Assembly: GCA_002293005.1 (NCBI GenBank)
Contig: DBCJ01000128.1
Coordinates: 6,204-54,054, forward strand
Reading direction: 5' to 3'
Source: Ignavibacteria bacterium UBA961
Lineage (GTDB): Bacteria; Bacteroidota; Ignavibacteria; Kapaibacteriales; UBA961
Length of the DNA: 47,851 nt
Shown: piece after piece, positions 19,275-26,869 of the stretch
Layout: each line of letters begins with the position of its first letter
How positions within the stretch are numbered: position 1 is the stretch's first letter
Notes under the pieces: generated by a model
What the model was told of the DNA's origin: nothing
Databases searched by the model: none
The model's input: only the letters and a program-made list of their open reading frames with translations
Translations under genes and position numbers: made by a program

Positions 19275-19721
19275 TTAGTTTTTATTACGTGAACTTCCCA
19301 CTATTGCAAGCACTTTCAATTCCACTGCTATTGGAGTTGGAAGCGCATTGATTTCGATTGTCGTTCTGCATGCCTGGACATGCGTAAAATGCTCTTTATA
19401 GAGCGCATTGAAAGTCGGAAAATCTTTCTTCATATTGGTTAAAAACACCGTGACATCAATGATGTCTTCCCAGCAAGATCCTGCATCTTCAAGTACATAG
19501 CGAATATTCCTGAAAACCGACAAAGTTTGCTCGGTGATATCATAGGCAACAATATTGCCATGTTCATCCAATTCCACACCCGGAATTGCTTTATTTCCAC
19601 GCTCTCTTGGACCAACACCAGAAATAAATAGCATATCGCCAATCTGTCTGGCATGTGGATAAGCTCCGACCGGTTCGGGAGCTCTTTCGGAATTGATGAT
19701 GATATTGATCTTGGATTCCAT
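19275..19721 (-). CDS. RidA-family deaminase, 2-aminomuconate deaminase-like
   Basis: A small (148-residue) trimeric YjgF/RidA-fold enzyme. Conserved features are GAYPHARQIGDMLFISGVGP, the TxxxFRNIRYVLEDAG helix and CRTTIEINALPTPIAVELK with the substrate-binding Arg. The run APEPVGAYPHA together with PGVELDEHGNIVAYDI resembles the subgroup annotated as 2-aminomuconate deaminase in bacterial kynurenine degradation more than the generic 2-iminobutanoate deaminase; that finer call is from memory. The ATG at 19721 is preferred to a TTG ten codons upstream because the resulting length fits the family. No other kynurenine-pathway gene is nearby. It heads a unit with the Ig-like secreted protein. 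Confidence 0.85.
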   Translation of the reverse strand: MESKINIIINSERAPEPVGAYPHARQIGDMLFISGVGPRERGNKAIPGVELDEHGNIVAYDITEQTLSVFRNIRYVLEDAGSCWEDIIDVTVFLTNMKKDFPTFNALYKEHFTHVQACRTTIEINALPTPIAVELKVLAIVGSSRNKN

Positions 19722-19768
19722 GAATACTATTTTCCGATGAGTCTTTGACAAGTTATCCTGAGGAGAAC

Positions 19769-19797
19769 TTTGCCTTGATTAGTTCGCTGTAAATTAC
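19769..19797 (+). promoter_or_regulatory. Weak candidate promoter upstream of the PFK-like gene
   Basis: In the 149-bp divergent gap, TTTG (19769-19772) is followed 17 bases later by TAAATTAC (19790-19797). The layout resembles the element upstream of the prenyl synthase gene but the -7 part is imperfect. The leader would be about 65 bases. Confidence 0.2.
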
Positions 19798-19870
19798 GAA
19801 TTTCGGGTTATTAAACATATCTAATCAGAGATCTCTAGCAATCTCATTTCACATTTCGGAGCTTTCGCTA

Positions 19871-20830
19871 ATGAAAAGAATCGGACTCCTCACAAGTGGC
19901 ACAGATGCACCCGGCATGAATGCACTCATCAGATCTGTTGTAAGAACAGCTGAATCCAAGAAAATTGAAGTCATTGGTATTTCACATGGTTATAAAGGAA
20001 TCATTGAAGAACAATTCCGCACTCTCGGTAGAGCGGATACAGCCAATATCGTTGGAACGGGTGGAACCATACTTAAAACAAGCAAATATCTTCCCATTGA
20101 AGAAGAACATGTTCGCAAGCAAGCCGTTGAAAATATGAGAAAAGCAGGGATTGAAGGATTGATCGCCTCGGGTGGTCCTTGGTCATTGAAATACCTTCAT
20201 TTGATGAGCAAAGAACATAATTTTCCGGTTGTCGGCGTTGGAGCTATTATTGATAATGATGTATATGGAACAGATTATACCATCGGTTATGATTCAGCTT
20301 TGAATACTGCCGCAGATGCGATCGATAAAATTCGCGATACTGCGGATTCCATGGGAAATGTCTTCATCATCGAGGTGATGGGAAGTCAAGCAGGATATAT
20401 TGCGATTAATGTAGGTATTGGATGTGGTGCTGAATATATCGCCATACCCGAAACAATCACCAATATACCTGATTTGCATAGAAGAATTACAACAAGAAAT
20501 GACAATAAGCGCTATATCATTGTGATTGGTGAAGGTGATGAAGTTGGTGGCGGATTCGATCTCGCGAAAATTTTGAAAGATTCTTATAATATCGACAGTA
20601 TTGTGTCGGTTCTTGGTGCTATGCAAAAAGGCGGAAAGCCATCCGTTGCAGATCGCATTCTTGCAAGTCGTTTGGGACAAGCCGCAGTCGAAGCAATGAA
20701 AGATGGCAATACTAATTCGATGGTCGGTATCATCAATGGCGCGATACACCATACACCTCTTCCGATGACATTCGAAAGAAAGAAAATTCTCCCGGATTAT
20801 TTGGTTTCCTTATCTGATATTCTTGCTTGA
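19871..20830 (+). CDS. 6-phosphofructokinase family protein (PfkA-like) with divergent active site
   Basis: The 319-residue length and fold signature are those of group I phosphofructokinase (MKRIGLLTSG.DAPGMNALIR, GTDYTIGYDSAL, IEVMG, RILASRLGQAAVEA). By manual alignment to E. coli PfkA, the fructose-6-phosphate/catalytic Asp127 and Asp129 (IIDND, about residues 128-130) and Glu222 remain. Changed positions are Gly11 to Thr, Arg72 to Lys, the ATP/Mg loop GGDGS to GGPWS (residues 101-105; Asp103 lost), Thr125 to Ile, Arg162 to Asn, Arg171 to Ser, Arg243 to Ile, His249 to Ala and Arg252 to Lys. It may have another phosphoryl donor or substrate, or be a regulatory pseudoenzyme. It is the first gene of a unit with DUF1844, nadK, a HAD phosphatase and perhaps the prenyl synthase. 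Confidence 0.85.
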   Translation: MKRIGLLTSGTDAPGMNALIRSVVRTAESKKIEVIGISHGYKGIIEEQFRTLGRADTANIVGTGGTILKTSKYLPIEEEHVRKQAVENMRKAGIEGLIASGGPWSLKYLHLMSKEHNFPVVGVGAIIDNDVYGTDYTIGYDSALNTAADAIDKIRDTADSMGNVFIIEVMGSQAGYIAINVGIGCGAEYIAIPETITNIPDLHRRITTRNDNKRYIIVIGEGDEVGGGFDLAKILKDSYNIDSIVSVLGAMQKGGKPSVADRILASRLGQAAVEAMKDGNTNSMVGIINGAIHHTPLPMTFERKKILPDYLVSLSDILA

Positions 20831-20832
20831 TT

Positions 20833-20836
20833 GGAG
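20833..20836 (+). promoter_or_regulatory. Ribosome binding site deciding the DUF1844 start
   Basis: GGAG lies 6 bases before the ATG at 20843. It overlaps the alternative TTG start at 20831 and therefore favours the ATG. Confidence 0.6.
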
Positions 20837-20842
20837 TTTGAA

Positions 20843-21127
20843 ATGACAATAGATTTCTCCGGAATTATACAAATGTTCCAAATGGAGGGTTTTACCGCGC
20901 TAGGTAAAATTGCTCATCCTATGACCGGTAAAACCGAAAAAAATCTTGAACAAGCATCATTCGTTATCGATTTACTGGCGGTTTTGCAGGAAAAGACAAA
21001 AGGGAATTTGACAGATACCGAAGCTCGATTACTTGACAATGTGCTTCGTGATTTGCGTTTAAATTATGTGTCGGATAATACCGTCCCTGCATCTTCAACA
21101 CCGGATTCATCCGGTGAATTGTCATGA
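20843..21127 (+). CDS. DUF1844 domain protein
   Basis: A 94-residue cytoplasmic protein matching the DUF1844 pattern: FSGIIQMFQMEGFTALGKI, then NLEQASFVIDLLAVLQEKTKGNL, then LLDNVLRDLRLNYV. The family is small, mostly helical, found in deltaproteobacteria, FCB bacteria and others, and has no established function. The ATG at 20843 is chosen over a TTG four codons upstream because GGAG is well placed for it. The gene begins 12 bp after the PFK-like gene and its TGA overlaps the nadK ATG (21124-21127), which ties its expression to NAD kinase. The Ser/Thr-rich last 15 residues look disordered. Confidence 0.88.
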   Translation: MTIDFSGIIQMFQMEGFTALGKIAHPMTGKTEKNLEQASFVIDLLAVLQEKTKGNLTDTEARLLDNVLRDLRLNYVSDNTVPASSTPDSSGELS

Positions 21128-22014
21128 AATCCATTGGATTATATGTCAATCCTGATCGATCCGGAGCTGTGCAATCAGCAATCAATGCCGCTGAGATTCT
21201 TATTGATTTAGGTGCTGAATGCTGTGTGGAACCCTCAATTTTTCCACTGTTTCCTGTTCATCTGCAGGAAACAGTACAGCAGTTTCAAGCAATTGATTTT
21301 GAACGCTTTGCAGATTTGGTGATTGCATTCGGCGGCGATGGTACGATGCTGACTGCTGCACGCCTGTTTTCAGGTTCAGATTTGCCAATCATGGGTGTGA
21401 ATGTCGGAAGGCTTGGCTTCTTGGCTGAGTTCAATGTGGATGAATTACCCGGAGCATTGCAAGATGTATTATCAGGTAATTATCGCATTGTGGATAGAAC
21501 ACTTCTCGAGGCTCATGTGCATGGAAAAACAATTCATGCATTCAATGAAATTGTGTTTGAGAAGAAGGATTCATCCAGACTCATAACCACGCATATTGCG
21601 CATCAGCAATATCTCATTGCTTCTTATCGTGCCGATGGCGTGATCATTGCCACACCGACCGGATCCACGGCTTATTCATTGTCATGTGGCGGACCCCTCA
21701 TCACACCATCATCTTCCGTATTATGCATCACTCCGATTTCTCCGCATTCTCTGACAATGAGACCTCTAATCATTCCGGATACTTTGGAACTTACGGTGAA
21801 AGTGGATTCATCGGGTTCGGAAGCGCGGCTTGTGGCTGATGGTCAAATTGAAATACCTATTGGGAAGAATGATCAAGTATTAATCAAAAGATCAGCTACG
21901 CAAGTGAAGATAGTGAAGCATGCTCAGAGTACATTTTTCGATCTTCTCCGAAATAAACTATTGTGGTCAGTTGATCCTTCCGCCTTTGATCAATCTTCGG
22001 AAGTTCACAATTGA
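21124..22014 (+). CDS. nadK: NAD kinase
   Basis: Cytoplasmic ATP- (or polyphosphate-) dependent kinase that makes NADP+ from NAD+. The 296 residues contain FGGDGTMLTAARL with the catalytic Asp72, GVNVGRLGFLAEF, ATPTGSTAYSLSCGGPL and PISPHSLTMRPLI, all standard for the family. It overlaps DUF1844 by four bases upstream and the HAD phosphatase by four bases downstream (TTGA, 22011-22014). NAD kinase and phosphofructokinase belong to one superfamily and share the GGDGx loop; here nadK keeps it intact while the PFK-like neighbour does not. Confidence 0.96.
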   Translation: MKSIGLYVNPDRSGAVQSAINAAEILIDLGAECCVEPSIFPLFPVHLQETVQQFQAIDFERFADLVIAFGGDGTMLTAARLFSGSDLPIMGVNVGRLGFLAEFNVDELPGALQDVLSGNYRIVDRTLLEAHVHGKTIHAFNEIVFEKKDSSRLITTHIAHQQYLIASYRADGVIIATPTGSTAYSLSCGGPLITPSSSVLCITPISPHSLTMRPLIIPDTLELTVKVDSSGSEARLVADGQIEIPIGKNDQVLIKRSATQVKIVKHAQSTFFDLLRNKLLWSVDPSAFDQSSEVHN

Positions 22015-22667
22015 AAAAAGCGCTTCTCTTTGATCTTGACGGCACATTGTCCGATTCGGCTCCCGGGATCATCAATTCCGTCAATTATGCACTTGATGCA
22101 TTAGGTGCTGATGCCTTATCAATGGATACACTTCGAAAATTTCTCGGTCCACCGCTTTGGGAGTCATTTCCGGCATATTGTCATTTTGATGCTGATACAA
22201 CAAAAGAAGCAGTCAGACTCTATCGAGAGTATTATTCGGTTCATGGAATTTATGAGCAAAAGCTCTATGAAGGTATACCCGAATTGATTCAAACACTTGC
22301 CGAGATGAATGCAAGATTGTTTGTTGCCACTGCCAAACCTGATTTATATGCAGGAAAAATTTTGCAATTCATGAAACTTGATCATCATTTCATTGATATC
22401 TGTGGTGCCACAGCAGATGCATCAAGAGCTGATAAAACTTCCATCATTGGTCATGTATTGGAAAAGCATACTATAAATCCATTTGAATCTTGGATGATTG
22501 GTGATAAGGAGCATGATATCAAGGGAGCGCATGCACATTCCATGAATTCGATTGCTTGTGCTTATGGATATGGTTCTGAAGAAGAAATACAATCTGCCGA
22601 GCCAAAACATATATGTGCAAGTGTTCAAGAATTGCACGAACTTCTATTAAACCCTGAATTTTACTGA
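22011..22667 (+). CDS. HAD-superfamily phosphatase (phosphoglycolate phosphatase-like)
   Basis: A 218-residue HAD hydrolase. Motif I is LLFDLDGTLSDS with nucleophile Asp8 and acid/base Asp10; a helical cap of the subfamily IA type follows (about 15-85); motif II is VATAKP; motif IV is MIGDKEHDIKGA. Substrates in this subfamily are small phosphate esters such as phosphoglycolate or sugar phosphates and cannot be predicted. The start is a TTG (22011) overlapping the nadK stop; no nearby ATG fits because the N-terminal KKALLFDLDG strand begins right there. Translation is probably coupled to nadK. Confidence 0.88.
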   Translation: MKKALLFDLDGTLSDSAPGIINSVNYALDALGADALSMDTLRKFLGPPLWESFPAYCHFDADTTKEAVRLYREYYSVHGIYEQKLYEGIPELIQTLAEMNARLFVATAKPDLYAGKILQFMKLDHHFIDICGATADASRADKTSIIGHVLEKHTINPFESWMIGDKEHDIKGAHAHSMNSIACAYGYGSEEEIQSAEPKHICASVQELHELLLNPEFY

Positions 22668-22695
22668 TTTGGGAACATGCTGATTTGTTTTCGGG

Positions 22696-22723
22696 TTTGC
22701 AAAAATGAAAATTATCTAAATTG
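22696..22723 (+). promoter_or_regulatory. Candidate promoter upstream of the prenyl synthase gene
   Basis: TTTG (22696-22699), a 17-base spacer and TAAATTG (22717-22723) lie in the 70-bp gap after the HAD gene. The -7 part is one base short of TAnnTTTG. It would give a very short leader before the ATG at 22738, so the prenyl synthase may have its own start of transcription. Confidence 0.3.
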
Positions 22724-22737
22724 ACCGAAACAAGCAC

Positions 22738-23763
22738 ATGCACAGCTATCCTATGGAATCAAATACAATCAATACCCAACAGTTTAATGATAAGCTTGCA
22801 TCATTCCGTGCGCTCATAGATGAACATATTACTGATTCATACAGCGGAGCACGACCTGCCACTTTATATGATCCAATAGAATACATATTTTCTGCCGGTG
22901 GTAAAAGACTAAGACCAATTTTGACCATGCTAGCTTGTGAAAGCATCGGTGGTGATCCTGAGCAAGCCGCAGGTTGCGGGGCCGCACTTGAAATACTCCA
23001 TAATTTTACATTGGTTCATGATGATATCATGGATAGATCACCTTTGAGAAGAGGTAGAGAAACAGTACATGTAAAATGGGATGAAGCATCTGCCATTTTA
23101 AGTGGCGATGTCATGATGGGAATTGCTTATAGATTGCTCATCAATGAAATTAAAGACTCACCACGTGGCATGGAAATCATGTCGAGATTTACACAAGGTC
23201 TCATAGATGTCTGCGAAGGTCAAGCTCATGACTTGGAATTTCAACAAAAGTCTATTGTGAGCATGGAAGAGTATTTAACAATGATAGAGATGAAGACTGC
23301 AAGACTGATAGAACTTTCTGCCGTCATTGGAGGACTTTATGCAAATGCCACTCAATTGCAAGTGACAGCGCTGAATACATTTTCCTATCATTTGGGAATT
23401 GCATTCCAAGTACAAGATGATGTATTGGATTTATTGTCGGAAAACAAAGAATTCGGAAAATTGACGGGTCAGGATTTAATTGAAGGGAAGAAAAGCTATT
23501 TCATCGTTAGAGCAAATGAAGTCATCAAAGAAGGACCCGATGCTGAATTCATAAATACCTATATAAACAACAAAGGCATCTCAAAAGAAGAGATACCTTT
23601 GGCAATTGACATATTTAAAAGACATGGCATAATCGAAGATGCCATTCATGCAGTGCAATCCCATATTGGTGCTGCTCAATCTGCACTTTCCATGTTACCG
23701 GAAAATGATGGTACGCGAGGACTAGAAGTCATAGCGCAGAAAATGGCAGTCAGAACAACTTAA
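22738..23763 (+). CDS. Polyprenyl diphosphate synthase (trans-isoprenyl synthase)
   Basis: Condenses isopentenyl diphosphate with allylic diphosphates. The 341 residues include GGKRLRP (54-60), the first aspartate-rich motif DDIMD (95-99) followed by RSPLRRGRETVH, and the second, QDDVLDL (226-232). The first motif is the two-residue-spaced DDxxD without the insertion seen in IspA-type farnesyl synthases, and an aromatic residue (Phe90) lies five positions before it; by known chain-length rules this points to a short (C15-C20, GGPP-like) product rather than an octaprenyl quinone side chain. An in-frame ATG five codons downstream (22753) is an alternative start. Its TAA overlaps the thrS stop on the other strand. 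Confidence 0.92.
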   Translation: MHSYPMESNTINTQQFNDKLASFRALIDEHITDSYSGARPATLYDPIEYIFSAGGKRLRPILTMLACESIGGDPEQAAGCGAALEILHNFTLVHDDIMDRSPLRRGRETVHVKWDEASAILSGDVMMGIAYRLLINEIKDSPRGMEIMSRFTQGLIDVCEGQAHDLEFQQKSIVSMEEYLTMIEMKTARLIELSAVIGGLYANATQLQVTALNTFSYHLGIAFQVQDDVLDLLSENKEFGKLTGQDLIEGKKSYFIVRANEVIKEGPDAEFINTYINNKGISKEEIPLAIDIFKRHGIIEDAIHAVQSHIGAAQSALSMLPENDGTRGLEVIAQKMAVRTT

Positions 23764-25679
23764 TCAATCATGAGTGAAGCAAACAATGCTTCGATTTCCT
23801 CAAGAGATTTAGCGCCCAAATCACCCACTCCATGTTCACGAACAGAAACCTGTCTTAATTCCTGTTCTCTCTTTCCAAGCACAAGTGCATATGGAATTTT
23901 CTTTTGTTCGCTCTCTGCAACCTTCCGAGAAATCTTCTCATTTCTGAGATCTGTCTTGACGCGATAACCTTTGGATTCAAAAAGCGCGGTCAATTCTTGT
24001 GCATATCCATGCTGCTCATCACTGATTGGAAGAATGGAAATTTGAGTCGGTGAAATCCAGAATGGGAAATTACCTGCATAATGTTCAATCAAGATGGATA
24101 AAAATCTTTCCATTGATCCAAAGGGCGCGCGATGAATGATCACCGGACGATGCTTTGAATTATCCGCACCGGTATACTCCAATTGGAATCTCTCAGGCAT
24201 GACATAATCCACTTGAACCGTACCTAATTGCCATTTCCTTCCAATCGCATCGCGTACGATGAAGTCGATTTTTGGTCCATAAAAAGCTGCTTCTCCAAGA
24301 CCGATGAAATATTCCAATTGCATTTCATCAGCAACATCTTTAATCTCTTTTTGTGCTCTTTCCCAAAGTTCGAGTTCGCCACCATATTTATCTGGATTTT
24401 CATCTCTGAAGGATAATCTCGTGCTGACATCCATGCCGAAAGTCGTGAAAACCTTTTGCGTGATTTCAATCACTTGTTTGATTTCATGTCTGAGTTGATC
24501 TTCAGTGCAATAAATATGCGCATCATCCTGAGTAAATCCACGAACTCTGGACAAACCATTCAATTCTCCTGATTGCTCATAACGATAGACGGTTCCGAAT
24601 TCAGACAATCGAACGGGAAGATCACGATATGAGCGTGGTTTTGAAGCATAGATTTGATGATGATGAGGACAATTCATCGGCTTTAGCAAATATTCTTCAT
24701 CATCAACCGCTATCGGGGTGAATTGTGAATCAGCATAATAGGGATAATGTCCACTGGTTTTATACAATTGCAAATGACCAATATGCGGAGTGATCACTTC
24801 TTGATAGCCTCTTTTGGCTTGCTCTTTGCGAAGAAAATCTTCAAGTGTTCTACGAATCACCGTTCCATTAGGAAGCCATACCGGTAGACCGCCACCGATC
24901 ATCGGAGAAATCATGAATAATTCGAGTTCTTTACCAATTTTACGATGATCTCTTTTCTCAGCTTCTTCACGCAATTTGATGAATTCTTCCAATTGGTCTT
25001 TTTTTGGAAATGCAATTCCATAAATGCGAGTCAATTGATTTCGTGAAGAATCACCACGCCAATAGGCACCGGCCACGGAGAGTAATTTTGGATATTTCAA
25101 TGTTCCTGTGGATGGTACATGTGTTCCACGACAGAGATCGGTGAATCCTCCCTGAGAATAGAAAGTGATTTCTGAATCTTTCAATCCATCGAGCAATTCC
25201 AATTTATACTCATCGCCTTTTTCAGTGAAATATGCCATTGCATCTTCCCATGAAATCTCTTTGCGGATGAATGGGGAATCTGCTTTTACCAATTCTTTCA
25301 TTTTCTGTTCGATTTTCGGTAAATCATCCACAGAAATTTTAATCCCTTCGGGAAGATCGATATCATAATAAAAGCCTGCTTCAATGGAAGGACCAATACC
25401 GAATTTCACACCGGGATATAATGCTTCAAGAGCTTCAGCCATGAGATGGGCAGTGGAATGCCAGAAGATTTGTTTACCTTCATCATCATTCCATGTAACA
25501 ATCCGAATTGTTGCATCTTGCGAAATTGGTCTTGATAAATCATAAGGGATATCATTGACAAAAATTCCGAGTGCATTTCTTGCCAAACCCTCTGAGATTG
25601 ACATTGCGATTTCTTTACCGGTTGAATGCTCCGGGAATTGCTTGACTGTTCCGTCCGGAAATGTAATGTTCATTGACAT
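23760..25679 (-). CDS. thrS: Threonyl-tRNA synthetase
   Basis: Charges tRNA-Thr. About 639 residues, the standard bacterial size, with the full order of domains: TGS (NITFPDGTVKQFP at the N-terminus), the editing/second additional domain (FWHSTAHLMAEAL and later CRGTHV), the class II catalytic core (LLKPMNCPHHHQIY with the zinc-binding Cys, RVRGFTQDDAHIYC, and motif 3 HRAPFGSMERFLSILIEHY) and the anticodon-binding domain (QISILPISDEQHGYA onward). I choose the ATG at 25679; ATG 25673 is also possible. An upstream TTG at 25703 is unlikely because it lies inside the candidate promoter element. It converges on the prenyl synthase with overlapping stop codons (23760-23763). Confidence 0.97.
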   Translation of the reverse strand: MSMNITFPDGTVKQFPEHSTGKEIAMSISEGLARNALGIFVNDIPYDLSRPISQDATIRIVTWNDDEGKQIFWHSTAHLMAEALEALYPGVKFGIGPSIEAGFYYDIDLPEGIKISVDDLPKIEQKMKELVKADSPFIRKEISWEDAMAYFTEKGDEYKLELLDGLKDSEITFYSQGGFTDLCRGTHVPSTGTLKYPKLLSVAGAYWRGDSSRNQLTRIYGIAFPKKDQLEEFIKLREEAEKRDHRKIGKELELFMISPMIGGGLPVWLPNGTVIRRTLEDFLRKEQAKRGYQEVITPHIGHLQLYKTSGHYPYYADSQFTPIAVDDEEYLLKPMNCPHHHQIYASKPRSYRDLPVRLSEFGTVYRYEQSGELNGLSRVRGFTQDDAHIYCTEDQLRHEIKQVIEITQKVFTTFGMDVSTRLSFRDENPDKYGGELELWERAQKEIKDVADEMQLEYFIGLGEAAFYGPKIDFIVRDAIGRKWQLGTVQVDYVMPERFQLEYTGADNSKHRPVIIHRAPFGSMERFLSILIEHYAGNFPFWISPTQISILPISDEQHGYAQELTALFESKGYRVKTDLRNEKISRKVAESEQKKIPYALVLGKREQELRQVSVREHGVGDLGAKSLEEIEALFASLMID

Positions 25680-25700
25680 AGTATAGAGTAAAAATGATTG

Positions 25701-25708
25701 CAAAGATA
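25701..25708 (-). promoter_or_regulatory. thrS: Candidate FCB-type -7 element of thrS
   Basis: The minus strand reads TATCTTTG followed by C, an exact TAnnTTTG match in the short gap after meaB. Transcription would start near 25693, about 15 bases before the chosen thrS ATG. No obvious -33 TTG is found at 17-23 bases. No T-box-like leader can fit in this gap. Confidence 0.5.
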
Positions 25709-25737
25709 CCGTTTTGACTTGAAATAGGATGCTGTCC

Positions 25738-26745
25738 TCAATCTGAATGCAGATGTGACTTGACTATTGCTCTTGCTGCCATACTTGGAACAGTTATGCC
25801 ATTTGCGATATATTGTAAGGCCTCTATTTTGGCTTGTTTGATTGATTCCTGCTTTTCTGCCCACAGTATAAGCTCTCTATGAAATGCAAGTTCAAACCAC
25901 TCCTGATTCTGCATATTTCTGCGTCCAGCCATTGCATGATGGTGTGGGGCTGATATCTGAAAGAAATCGTCACATAATTGTAATAATTCCAGGATGCCAT
26001 TGCCATGCAAACCCGAACCGGTCATTGCTTGAACTTTCCAATCCTCTGTTGGGGAATGCATGAGCGTGAGAGCGCTTTGAATTTGGGATTTGGACATATC
26101 AGCAAATGACTCCAAATCACCATCGGATTTATTGATGAAGATGATATCTGCCAATTCCATGATACCTCTTTTGATTCCTTGTACTTCATCGCCTGCCATT
26201 GGTAATGTCAGAAGCAAGAAAAGATCGGTCATTGATCGCACCTCAACCTCGGATTGTCCTACACCCACCGTTTCAATAAGAATAGTAGTGAATCCTGCCG
26301 CTTCGCATATAAGAAGTGCTTCTCGGGTTGCATTGGAAACTCCGCCTAAGGTCAATCGAGAAGGCGAAGGCCGAATATATGCATCTTCGGATCTAGCCAA
26401 TACAGGCATCCGTACTTTATCACCCAAAATGCTCCCGCCATGAGATTGACTACTCGGATCAATAGCCAATACAGCCACTCTCTCACCTTTCTCGATGCAG
26501 GCCAAACCAAATGTCTCAATAAATGTGGATTTTCCAACACCCGGACTTCCAGTTATTCCGATTCTTTTGGACTTTCCCGTATCAGGTAAAATAGATTGTA
26601 ATAATTGTTCAGTCAGATTGCGATCTTCATCCAATGAACTCTCGGCGAGTGAAATGGCTTTGGACAAAGCTCTCCGATTTCCTGCTTTAATATCTGAAAT
26701 CAAAGAGGGTAATGATTGATACTTTTCCGGATTTGAATGAGACAT
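25738..26745 (-). CDS. meaB: Methylmalonyl-CoA mutase-associated G protein MeaB (ArgK-like GTPase)
   Basis: A G3E-family GTPase that protects and reloads the B12 cofactor of methylmalonyl-CoA mutase or a relative. The 335-residue chain shows the P-loop GITGSPGVGKST (64-75), the Mg/GTP region AIDPSSQSHGGSILGDKVRM, the DxxG-like ETVGVGQSEVE and the base-recognition NKSD. The ATG at 26745 is preferred to starts further upstream, which would add some 47 residues without family counterpart and run into the divergent OmpA gene. No mutase gene (mutA/mutB/scpA) lies in the window. thrS follows after a short gap with its own candidate promoter. Confidence 0.93.
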   Translation of the reverse strand: MSHSNPEKYQSLPSLISDIKAGNRRALSKAISLAESSLDEDRNLTEQLLQSILPDTGKSKRIGITGSPGVGKSTFIETFGLACIEKGERVAVLAIDPSSQSHGGSILGDKVRMPVLARSEDAYIRPSPSRLTLGGVSNATREALLICEAAGFTTILIETVGVGQSEVEVRSMTDLFLLLTLPMAGDEVQGIKRGIMELADIIFINKSDGDLESFADMSKSQIQSALTLMHSPTEDWKVQAMTGSGLHGNGILELLQLCDDFFQISAPHHHAMAGRRNMQNQEWFELAFHRELILWAEKQESIKQAKIEALQYIANGITVPSMAARAIVKSHLHSD

Positions 26746-26825
26746 ATTCAGCTCTGCAGTAAGAATTGGGAATCTTTTCTGTGACACAGTATGATACTTG
26801 CTTAGAAAGCTCATGGAATAATCCG

Positions 26826-26833
26826 TAAATTTA
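26826..26833 (+). promoter_or_regulatory. Candidate promoter element between meaB and the OmpA-family lipoprotein
   Basis: TAAATTTA lies 37 bases before the ATG at 26870 and, being self-complementary, also reads as TAAATTTA towards meaB. It is one base from the FCB -7 consensus. No good -33 partner is visible in either direction. Confidence 0.22.
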
Positions 26834-26869
26834 CAACAATCAACAATCAATTCATTGGATAGAATCATC

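Noticed and set aside
19722..19751. N-terminal extension of the RidA-family gene from a TTG start
   Set aside because: It adds ten residues not matching the family; the ATG at 19721 gives the usual length.
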